This document shows positions 1-6,671 of a stretch of 11,521 nt of DNA, piece after piece (the first letter of the stretch is position 1; each line of letters starts with the position of its first letter). The notes under the pieces are model-generated. The model worked only from the letters and a program-made list of their open reading frames with translations, did not search any database and was not told the origin of the DNA. The position numbers and the translations under genes were made by a program. The stretch is from assembly GCA_017999015.1 (NCBI GenBank), contig JAGOBZ010000060.1, forward strand, positions 1 to 11,521, in the 5' to 3' direction. This DNA is from Kiritimatiellia bacterium. Its GTDB lineage: Bacteria; Verrucomicrobiota; Kiritimatiellia; RFP12; UBA1067.

Positions 1-1533
1 ACGTATGAGAGCGCGACGCTGGGCCAGGGCGAAAACTTTTACTACAATGCGGAATGCCGTGCCTACCACGCGGGAACGGCGGTCGAAAGCTTCTCGCTGG
101 AAGCCGTGCGCCGCGATGTGAGGGTGCTTTCGGAGGTGAGGCGCACGCTCGCGGGCGGCGGACTGGGGGTCGGCCGGCGCGCGACACGCGAGGTCCGGCT
201 GGACGGGGTGCTTGCGCCGGGTGAGTCGGTCACGCACACGGTTGAGGGCGCGCGCGCGGTGCGTTTGCTGGCGCTGGCGCTGAACGGCGGGCGCGACGAT
301 CAGGCGTTGCGCTCGACCGTGATCGAGATGGCCTTTGACGGCGTGCGCACGGTCTGGTTGCCGGCCGGGGAATTCTTCGGCACGGGCAGCCGGCTCGCGC
401 CTTCGCGGACCTGGTACACGCAGGTGTCGCGCGGCGGTCTGATGGAGTCGGCCTGGGTGATGCCGTTCCGCAGACGTTGCGAGTTGACCCTGCATAACCT
501 GGGCACGAACGGGGTGACGGTGACGCAGGGGGTGCTGATGACCGCGCCGTGGCGCTGGGACCGCCGCAGCATGTATTTCGGCGCGGGCTGGACCGAGTAT
601 CGGCACGAGCCGACGCGCATCGGTCAGGACGGGCATCACGACCTCAACTATGTGACGTTGGAAGGCGAGGGCGTATTGGCGGGGACGGGCGTAACCTTAT
701 TCAACACGGCTCGGGCCTGGTGGGGGGAGGGCGATGAAAAAATCTTTGTGGACGGCGAGGCCTTCCCCTCATTCATCGGTACGGGATCGGAGGACTATTA
801 CGGCTATGCCTGGAGCAACCCGAACGTCTTTACGCATCCTTTCCTGGCGCAGCCGGTCGGCGAAGGAGCCAGCAGAGAAGGGGTGGCCGTCAATATCCGC
901 TATCGGGCCTTGGACCGGATTCCGTTCCGTTCCAACCTCCGGTTTGATATGGAGCTGTGGCATTGGGCGGATACGGTTATCGATTACGCGCCGAGTGCCT
1001 GCTGGTACATGAAGCCGGGCGGCCGCACCAACCTGGGGCCCGAACCGGAGCGTGCGGCGCGGCCTGTGGCGCGCACGAGGCGTGACATCATTCCGCTCAA
1101 GCTGCATACAGGGGGCGTGATCGAAGGCGAGGACGTGGAGGTTGCGGTGAGCCGCGGGCACGTGTCGGTTCAGGACGGGCACAAGGAGGCCGGGTGGAGC
1201 GGCGGCAAACAGCTCTGGTGGCGCGACGGCCGGCCGGGCGATGTGCTGACACTGACCTTCGGCATGGCCCGCGCGGGACGCTATGCGCTGACGCTGGGCC
1301 TGACGCATGCGAATGACTATGGCATCGCGGATATCGCGCTGAACGGCAGGCGCCTGATCACGGCGCACGATGCCTTTGCGGAGAGGGTCGAGACCCATGC
1401 GGTTCAGGCGGGCAGTGTGGATCTGGCGCAAGGCGAGAATGTGCTGACCATGACGCTGACCGGCGCGAACCCCAAGGCCAAGAAGGACAGTTTCATGCAG
1501 GGCATCGACCGGCTGGAACTGGTGGCGCAGTAA
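1..1533 (+). CDS. GH172 (DUF2961) family glycoside hydrolase, 5' end cut by the window edge
   Basis: The frame is open from base 1 with no stop, and residues before the first possible start (GTG at 106) still look like family sequence (ENFYYNAECRAY), so the gene begins upstream. Numbered from base 1, the GH172 core signature is clear: WWGEGDEK with Glu243 and GTGSEDYYGYAW with Glu264. These are 21 residues apart, which matches the spacing I recall for the two catalytic glutamates of characterised GH172 difructose-anhydride/alpha-fructofuranosidase enzymes. Residues about 371-510 form a separate beta-rich C-terminal domain (starting GGVIEGEDVEV) of the carbohydrate-binding type often attached to DUF2961 cores. 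Known members cleave alpha-D-fructofuranosides or D-/L-arabinofuranosides, usually as oligomers. The substrate here cannot be read from sequence, and any signal peptide lies outside the window. The stop is TAA. The following gene is 327 bases away. Confidence 0.9.
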   Translation, partial: TYESATLGQGENFYYNAECRAYHAGTAVESFSLEAVRRDVRVLSEVRRTLAGGGLGVGRRATREVRLDGVLAPGESVTHTVEGARAVRLLALALNGGRDDQALRSTVIEMAFDGVRTVWLPAGEFFGTGSRLAPSRTWYTQVSRGGLMESAWVMPFRRRCELTLHNLGTNGVTVTQGVLMTAPWRWDRRSMYFGAGWTEYRHEPTRIGQDGHHDLNYVTLEGEGVLAGTGVTLFNTARAWWGEGDEKIFVDGEAFPSFIGTGSEDYYGYAWSNPNVFTHPFLAQPVGEGASREGVAVNIRYRALDRIPFRSNLRFDMELWHWADTVIDYAPSACWYMKPGGRTNLGPEPERAARPVARTRRDIIPLKLHTGGVIEGEDVEVAVSRGHVSVQDGHKEAGWSGGKQLWWRDGRPGDVLTLTFGMARAGRYALTLGLTHANDYGIADIALNGRRLITAHDAFAERVETHAVQAGSVDLAQGENVLTMTLTGANPKAKKDSFMQGIDRLELVAQ

Positions 1534-1558
1534 CGGACCGGCACCTGCCTTGCTACCC

Positions 1559-1728
1559 TCACGGCTGTCCGCGCGACTCGAAATAGTTGCCGAGATTGTA
1601 GTGCGAGGCCCACGAATCCGGCTGGTGCGCGAGAGCGTGTAGGTGTAATTCTCACCGAGATCGCGGCCGTCAGGATAGAAGCCGGGGCTTTCAAAAGCGA
1701 TCGGGTCGTAGTGGTCAAAGAAGCCTCG
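1559..1728 (-). pseudogene. Decayed, frameshifted C-terminal fragment of an unidentified protein
   Basis: Read on the minus strand from 1728, one frame gives a protein-like stretch containing FFDHYDPIAFESPGFYPDG and ENYTYTLSRT (to about 1624). Skipping two bases, the next frame continues with SWASHYNLGNYFESRG and ends at TGA (1561-1559). Composition is natural for a protein (aromatic, Gly, Pro and Asp rich), codon third positions are mostly G/C as in neighbouring genes, and the two pieces join at one frameshift (-1/+2 type). An in-frame TGA stands just upstream of the fragment and no start codon or RBS is visible. The last part resembles the first helix of a tetratricopeptide repeat (NLG followed by Y/F and then G), but I cannot assign a family. 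Inference: the tail of an older antisense gene left by rearrangement. A chance open stretch remains possible. Confidence 0.45.
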
Positions 1729-1810
1729 TCAGTCGTGCCCCATACAATAACGACATGAAACGGGATCTCTGAAGGTGTTTTGTTGAGCAATGCCGTGATA
1801 GGACAATCGG

Positions 1811-1839
1811 TTGACGCGGGTTCATGGTAAAGGTTTTCT
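1811..1839 (+). promoter_or_regulatory. Weak sigma70-like promoter candidate before the 1861 gene
   Basis: A TTGACG hexamer (1811-1816) resembles a -35 box. Seventeen bases on lies TTTTCT (1834-1839), a poor -10. TAAAGG at 1828-1833 would be spaced too closely. Only the -35 half is convincing. Confidence 0.2.
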
Positions 1840-1860
1840 GCTGAAGGACATGCGATAACG

Positions 1861-4800
1861 ATGAAAAACACGATCACGCGGGGTGTTCTGGCGGCAACGG
1901 TTCTGGTTGCGGTGTTGAGCCGGGCGGAAACGCCGGATCCCCTGTCAGACGTGCGTGTTTTCGCGGTTTACGAGCCGGTCTTCACCCGGCAGGACGTCGA
2001 ACTGCTCACGCGTGTGCGCCCGGATTTCGTGTGCCGCGGCTGGTTCAAATGGCATCATACGCCTGACTGGCAAACCTACGCGCCACTTGCGCGCGCCTGC
2101 GCCGAAAAAGGCATCCGGCTTCAAGGCGGCATCACGCTCTCCGCGATCTATCCGGGCGAGAACGGGATCGACGACGCGACATTCCGCGATTTCGTCTCGT
2201 ACTGTGCCGACGGCCAGCCGGTGCATTGCAGCTTCCACGGCGGTGACGGTTGGTATCAGCTCAGTCTCTACAACCCCAAGGTGGTCGACACCTTGAAGCG
2301 CGAAGTCCATCGCCAGATCGACGCCGGCGCTGTCGGCATCTGGTATGATGAAGTCGAGGGGTACTACGACTGGGTTTCTACCGCCGGCTACGACCCGTAC
2401 GCCTGTACCGCGTTTTGCGACTGGCTGATCCGCAAGTATTGCGTCGGCAAGGGGTGGAGCGAAGACGATCCGCGCTGGTCCACGCAATTCGGTATCGACC
2501 TGTCCCGCAACGGCGGTTCTATGCGCACGTTCGATTATCGCCTGCACCTCCGCACAACGCTCGGTAAAGACGGAAAGCCCCTCGCTGAAAATCCGCCACA
2601 GGGCCATGTACGTCGCTGGGCTGACTCCGCGAACCCGCTCTTCCGCGAATGGGGTTTTGCATGGGATCGCGCGGCTTCCGGCACCTTCCGTTTCGATACG
2701 GTCGCGGCGATCTTCGCGGATATCGTGGCCGATGCCGACCGGTATGCGCGCGAGCGGTATGGGCGCACGCTGATCAACACCTACAACCACAACGGTACCG
2801 CGCGTCCGGGTGTCGCGTTTTTGCAGCCGCATCTGGGAGGGCAGCCGCCGATACGTAAAGGCCGTCTCGACGCCCGAGCCAGCTACCTTGAGGAGTATGA
2901 GCGCATCGTCACCGACGCCGCTGAGGTCTGTCCCGGTCAGCCGGTCGTTTTTTTCGTCGATTGGCCCAGTGAGACCGACCGGCTGACTGCTCTGCCGCGT
3001 TCCGATCAGATGCACTTTTTCGCGACCTACATTCCTGAGGCCTACGCCGCCGGCGGTGAGTATGCACTACCGTTACGCGGCTATAGCTACGTCGCGGCCG
3101 ACCAAGGCACGCTGGCCGCATTGACGCGGATGGCGGACTTCTACCGGGAATACGCGCCGTTCCTGCGCGGCTCACGTGTAACATCCCGCCAGCCGGTCGC
3201 GCCCGACCGCATGACACTCCGCGTGCGCCAGAGTGCGGCTGGTACGGCCGTGCATCTGATCAATCACGCCTTCTCGACACAGGCGGTATGGCCGGTGCCG
3301 CGTACTAACCTTGTGGTGACCTTGCCTTGGGACGGGCCCGCGCCGACAGCGGCGTTCGCGGTCTCGCCCGACTTCCCGGATCAGCGCCCTGTACGGATTA
3401 CGCGGCGGGACGACCGGCTGGAACTGGAGGTTGGGACGCTGGTCTGCAGCCTGCTCGTGCTGATGCCCGAAGCCGGAGCGTTCCGTTCGGTCACGGGGGC
3501 GGCTACCGATAGTCTTCACGTGATCGCCCCGCCTAGCCGGGCCATGGCGGTTGCACGCGACGGCCGCTTCACGCTCTGGCTGCCGCCCGGCGAAGCGGCG
3601 CTCGAGTGTCTCGAAACCGGCGAACGCCTGCCCGCGCGCGACGGCGTACGTTTCGCGCCGCCGACAGACGGCGCCTTTGCGTCCGGCCTGCTCCTCGATG
3701 GTTTCGGCATCCCGGCGCGCCACGCCGCGATCACAACCGGGACACGCAGCCGGCACGCCGACGCCTGGGGCCGGTTCCGTATTCCAGTCGCGGACATCAC
3801 GGGCGGTTCACTTTCGGTGGCAGTCGAACCGGGCAGCACCAACACGTTGACATCGGGCGATAAGTTTGCCGCTTGGCGCTGTTATGCGCCGCAGATACCG
3901 GTCCTTGCTTTTCCGGCGGCAGACGAGGGGCCTTGGCCAACGGCTCAGGGAAGCCACGCGCCGCCCTACGGGTTCTGGGCCAACTGGCCCGACAAAGCGC
4001 GCGTCCCCGATGTCATCCGTCTGGCGCGCGAGACGCATGGTGGGCGCGCCGCGTTGCGCTGTTCTTTCGCGGCATCGCCGCGCGTGGCGTGGTCTAACGT
4101 CAATTCGCCCGGTTTCGCGGTCGCTCACGCCGACGCCGTTGAACTGGTTTATGCCGGAGACGGCACACCGCGCACACTGCAGGCGGTGTTACACGCGTCA
4201 CCGCGGTTTTACCGGACGACGATCAGTCTGTCCGAAAACACTTGGACCACTCGACGTATTCCGCTGCGTGAGTTCCGTGACAATGAAGGCAAGTCCTTTG
4301 ATCCTGGACGACACGCTCGTACGGTCAGTTTTCAACTTGCTCCCCCCGGGGCCTTGGATGCAGACGTCACCTGCTGGCTACATCGCGTGACGCTCGTTCA
4401 AGAGACCCCAGTCAGGCAAGAATGGCAGAGCGCTACAGCTTTTGACGCGGTCGATGTGGACAATCTGCGCACTGGACACCTCCCTCAACGGCCTCCACCG
4501 GCGGTCGTTATGCGCCAGCCGCTCGTGCGGTTTTCTGATGAATCATCCGTCTCGCGCCTTTTGGCAAACTGGGCGGGTAAACTTGATAACAATACGAATC
4601 CGATGGTTGTTGTCGAGCGTCTGGCACCTGCCGGCGCGGCGGCTGCCCTGCGTGTCCGCTTTCCTGCCGGGACGTGCGCGTGGGGTAATGTGAATATCCC
4701 GTTGCCGATCGCTCGTCTGGTCGGTCAGGACGGACTGGCATTTCGCGTGCGCGTTTCGCCGCCGGAGGATGATGTCGTACTTTCGCTGCATAGTGTGTTG

Positions 4801-5034
4801 AAGGGGGGAGAACAATGCTTTTATCAGTTGGCGAGCGAAGTGTTGGACGGTGCCGCAGAGGTCATCCTGCCCTGGCGCGATTTCGTGTGTGCCAATGGGC
4901 AGGTTTTCGATGTGCAGGCGACCGCCTGGGTCAACTTGCAGATCTGCCGTCCGTCCGGGCGTCTGACGCGCGACATGACCGTTGAGATTGAAGCGGTCGA
5001 TACCGTCTGCTTGCGTCCCGGTCCCGCCCGTTGA
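1861..5034 (+). CDS. Large secreted glycoside-hydrolase-like protein with tandem C-terminal carbohydrate-binding-like modules
   Basis: 1057 residues, and I do not recognise the family with certainty. Residues 1-22 form a Sec signal peptide (basic start, hydrophobic core, cleavage near SRA|E). Residues about 30-440 look like a TIM barrel of glycosidase type: short hydrophobic strands end in charged motifs, such as GIWYDEVEGYYDW (159-171, with Asp163, Glu164 and Glu166 as candidate catalytic acids), TYNHNG (307-312) and VVFFVDWPSE (362-371). About 450-545 is a beta-sandwich with VHLINHAF, like the C-terminal domain of GH-A clan enzymes. About 605-660 resembles a carboxypeptidase-regulatory-like fold. 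Two related beta-sandwich modules follow (about 700-855 and 895-1054). The start at 1861 fits the signal peptide; a GAAGGA at 1843-1848 sits 12 bases upstream. It probably acts on a polysaccharide outside the cytoplasm. The reaction is unknown and catalytic function is inferred only. Confidence 0.8.
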   Translation: MKNTITRGVLAATVLVAVLSRAETPDPLSDVRVFAVYEPVFTRQDVELLTRVRPDFVCRGWFKWHHTPDWQTYAPLARACAEKGIRLQGGITLSAIYPGENGIDDATFRDFVSYCADGQPVHCSFHGGDGWYQLSLYNPKVVDTLKREVHRQIDAGAVGIWYDEVEGYYDWVSTAGYDPYACTAFCDWLIRKYCVGKGWSEDDPRWSTQFGIDLSRNGGSMRTFDYRLHLRTTLGKDGKPLAENPPQGHVRRWADSANPLFREWGFAWDRAASGTFRFDTVAAIFADIVADADRYARERYGRTLINTYNHNGTARPGVAFLQPHLGGQPPIRKGRLDARASYLEEYERIVTDAAEVCPGQPVVFFVDWPSETDRLTALPRSDQMHFFATYIPEAYAAGGEYALPLRGYSYVAADQGTLAALTRMADFYREYAPFLRGSRVTSRQPVAPDRMTLRVRQSAAGTAVHLINHAFSTQAVWPVPRTNLVVTLPWDGPAPTAAFAVSPDFPDQRPVRITRRDDRLELEVGTLVCSLLVLMPEAGAFRSVTGAATDSLHVIAPPSRAMAVARDGRFTLWLPPGEAALECLETGERLPARDGVRFAPPTDGAFASGLLLDGFGIPARHAAITTGTRSRHADAWGRFRIPVADITGGSLSVAVEPGSTNTLTSGDKFAAWRCYAPQIPVLAFPAADEGPWPTAQGSHAPPYGFWANWPDKARVPDVIRLARETHGGRAALRCSFAASPRVAWSNVNSPGFAVAHADAVELVYAGDGTPRTLQAVLHASPRFYRTTISLSENTWTTRRIPLREFRDNEGKSFDPGRHARTVSFQLAPPGALDADVTCWLHRVTLVQETPVRQEWQSATAFDAVDVDNLRTGHLPQRPPPAVVMRQPLVRFSDESSVSRLLANWAGKLDNNTNPMVVVERLAPAGAAAALRVRFPAGTCAWGNVNIPLPIARLVGQDGLAFRVRVSPPEDDVVLSLHSVLKGGEQCFYQLASEVLDGAAEVILPWRDFVCANGQVFDVQATAWVNLQICRPSGRLTRDMTVEIEAVDTVCLRPGPAR
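3958..5022 (+). repeat. Two tandem homologous C-terminal modules within the 1861-5034 protein
   Basis: Module 1 (residues about 700-855) and module 2 (about 895-1054) share an ordered set of features. Each has an ANW motif (707-709 and 902-904, 195 residues apart), an A-A-L-R stretch, a W-x-N-V-N motif (WSNVNSP versus WGNVNIP), a strand of type VLHAS/SLHSV, an F/Y-x-x-x-x-S stretch, an I-P-L/I-L-P-W-R-x-F motif and a closing strand. This looks like an old duplication of a galactose-binding or CBM11-like beta-sandwich. Confidence 0.6.
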
Positions 5035-5045
5035 CGGAATACCGC

Positions 5046-5073
5046 TTGACGTCAAAAAGATTAAAGGCATAAG
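5046..5073 (+). promoter_or_regulatory. Sigma70-like promoter candidate before the PATR-repeat gene
   Basis: TTGACG (5046-5051) is followed after 16 bases by CATAAG (5068-5073), matching five of six and four of six consensus bases. It lies in the 98-base gap before the next gene in an AT-richer patch, so it is well placed. The -35 is also part of the palindrome TTGACGTCAA (5046-5055). Confidence 0.4.
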
Positions 5074-5089
5074 CTACAAAAAACTGATG

Positions 5090-5102
5090 CCAGAATTTCT
5101 GG
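5090..5102. promoter_or_regulatory. Short perfect palindrome, possible operator
   Basis: CCAGAA-T-TTCTGG is a perfect inverted repeat with 6-base arms and one central base. It sits about 16 bases after the candidate -10 and 18 bases before the GGGAG Shine-Dalgarno. It is operator-like in size and place, but no regulator is known from the window. Confidence 0.3.
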
Positions 5103-5119
5103 TTGTCAAACTTCGCATC

Positions 5120-5124
5120 GGGAG
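5120..5124 (+). promoter_or_regulatory. RBS GGGAG that fixes the start at 5133
   Basis: GGGAG lies 8 bases before ATG 5133, whose product begins with a good signal peptide. The in-frame TTG at 5103 is longer by ten polar residues and would bury the signal peptide, so it is rejected. Confidence 0.65.
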
Positions 5125-5132
5125 AACCGGTC

Positions 5133-5783
5133 ATGCAAAAAAAATGGTTGGTCGCGGGTCTTGGAGTGATGGCTGTTGCAACCGCATGCACAGCGGCGGA
5201 CAGGACATGGACCGGTGCCAGTGCCGTCGACAACAACTGGAGCCGGCCTGAGAACTGGGCGGGAGCCGTTGCGCCCGTTGCGGGCGATGCGCTCATCTTT
5301 GGCGGTTCGACCCGTCTTTCGAACAACAACAATCTGGATGCGGGTACTGTTATCGTCGGCCTCACATTCCCTTCGGGTGCCGGCGCCTTCGAGCTCACCG
5401 GAAACCTGCTCGCGTTGGACGGCGACATCCGCAACGAGTCGACCGCCACAAAAAAACTGGCGCTGCCGCTTTGGCTCAACGGCGACAGCGTGCTCTTCGG
5501 GTCCAATGCCATCGTTAACGTCGAGAGTGTCATCAGCGGGCCCGGCGGACTGCATGCGGCCGTCACCAACACCGTCTACCTGAGTGGGGACAATTCGTAT
5601 GAGGGTGTCACGACCGTCAGCAACGGCTGCCGACTCCAGATCAGGCATTCCAACGCATTGGGCAGCCCGTCCGGCAGCACGCGTGTCTACGGCCGCACCG
5701 GCGCCTCGCTCCGGCTTGAGAACGGGATCACGGTGGCGGAGCCGATCACGCTGGTCGGCCAGATCCTGCCGTGGCTCAACTGA
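5133..5783 (+). CDS. N-terminal fragment of a PATR-type autotransporter-associated beta-strand repeat protein, ending at an in-frame TGA
   Basis: 216 residues up to the TGA. Residues 1-22 are a Sec signal peptide (MQKKW start, Gly/Ala/Val core, cleavage near TAA|D). VATAC ending at Cys19 is a poor lipobox, because Ala stands at -3. After cleavage comes an N-terminal beta domain beginning RTWTGA with a NW-containing segment, as in many secreted PVC repeat proteins. Then comes one autotransporter-associated beta-strand repeat (about 134-175: SGPGGL, LSGDNSYEGVTTVSNG, HSNALG). The family forms right-handed beta-helical surface or secreted proteins. The frame remains open for a further 817 codons after the stop and the protein pattern continues without a gap, so this is the front part of one broken gene, not a complete short protein. 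Confidence 0.75.
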   Translation: MQKKWLVAGLGVMAVATACTAADRTWTGASAVDNNWSRPENWAGAVAPVAGDALIFGGSTRLSNNNNLDAGTVIVGLTFPSGAGAFELTGNLLALDGDIRNESTATKKLALPLWLNGDSVLFGSNAIVNVESVISGPGGLHAAVTNTVYLSGDNSYEGVTTVSNGCRLQIRHSNALGSPSGSTRVYGRTGASLRLENGITVAEPITLVGQILPWLN

Positions 5784-6671
5784 ATGACCGCAGGCGGCGG
5801 TTCGAATATTATCACGGGAACTCTCCACAAAGAGTTGGATGCCAGCATCGGGACGGACGGCGGCTCAACCCTGATCATTCGCGGCGGCGTCAAACACGTG
5901 TCCGGCGGAACGTTGTATATCCGGAACACCGGTTCGGTGGTTTTCGAGGACAAGCCGATCGAGTTCGGCACCGCTGCGGCAGTCCAGGTGGAGACATCGG
6001 GCACCACGGTGCTGGCCGTTCCCGGCAACACATTCTCCACGCTGAAGATAGCCAACCACGCCAAGGTCCGCACAGATGTCGCGAACGCGCTTCCGTCGGG
6101 CTGCACCCTCGATATCGGCGGGAGTTGGGACGCCGACGGGCTTTTAAACCTGAACGGACACGACCAGACGGTCGGCGCCATCAAGACCGACCCGCGTTGG
6201 TCCGCCCCCGGCTACCTGGCAGTGACCAGCGCCGCACCGGCGACGCTCACCGTCAATCAGGGCGGCACCACCACTTACGCGGGCGCGTTTGATGGTGCGG
6301 TGACACTGGTCAAGAACAATGCCGGGCGCATCACCATCACCAATGTGACCTCAACCACCACCGGCGACGTGATCCTCAATGGGGGTTCCATCGTGATCGC
6401 TGAAACCGCCGCGTTCAGCGCCTGCTCGACTTTTAAAGTCAACGGCGGCACGCTGGAGCTGCGGAGTTCATCCGCGTTGCCCGACATGACGACCGTGCGC
6501 GTGCTGGAGGGTGCCAAAGTGTCGATCAAGGACGGCGTCACGGACACCGTCGACAAGTTGTTTCTGGACGGCGAGCAGCAGGTGGCGGGCACGTGGGGCG
6601 CGACCGGTAGCGGCGCGGACCACATCAACGACTCCTTTTTCAGCGGGCTCGGCAGGCTGAACGTCATCAGC
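5205..6671 (+). repeat. First half (unit A) of the internal duplication in the PATR protein
   Basis: About 489 codons, from TWTGAS to SGLGRLNVIS. It shares its order of motifs with unit B (6699-8201): an opening W-x-G segment with an N-W, a GDNSYxGVTT repeat followed by RHSxALG, a LxxEPI segment, a VxAxxGNTF strand followed by T-D-V-x-N-A, an LNxNGxDQxVG motif, a second beta-strand repeat, and the closing AGTWGA/SGLG signature. Unit A carries the in-frame TGA. Confidence 0.75.
5781..5786 (+). other. In-frame stop directly followed by a start (TGA-ATG) inside the PATR protein
   Basis: The frame reads Trp-Leu-Asn, TGA, Met-Thr-Ala. Sequence on each side belongs to the same domain: the matching place in unit B (around 7290-7350) runs through without a stop. 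TGA is used as the normal terminator of the 1861-5034 gene and of this gene itself, so a changed genetic code is excluded. No Shine-Dalgarno precedes the ATG. The likely cause is a nonsense substitution or a sequence error; stop-start reinitiation is possible. Confidence 0.8.

Larger units (their letters stand above)
1534..1860. other. 327-base intergenic region
   Basis: No + strand gene is visible here. The first half carries an apparent degraded minus-strand coding fragment (1559-1728, listed separately). The second half is less GC-rich and contains a TTGACG hexamer (1811-1816) and a GAAGGA Shine-Dalgarno-like sequence (1843-1848) ahead of the 1861 start. I see no convincing rho-independent terminator for the upstream GH172 gene: there is no strong stem followed by a T-run. 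Confidence 0.6.

Noticed and set aside
1945..3015. Minus-strand open frame of 356 codons opposite the large secreted protein
   Set aside because: Shadow frame: the + strand frame has a signal peptide and continuous domain structure across the whole span.
5175..5189. Lipoprotein signal (VATAC) in the PATR protein
   Set aside because: Ala at -3 and Thr at -2 do not fit a lipobox; ordinary Sec cleavage near TAA|D fits better.
5781..5783. TGA read as an amino acid (glycine code or selenocysteine)
   Set aside because: TGA is the stop of the 1861-5034 gene and the final stop of this gene, and no SECIS-like stem was seen just after it. A nonsense change is simpler.
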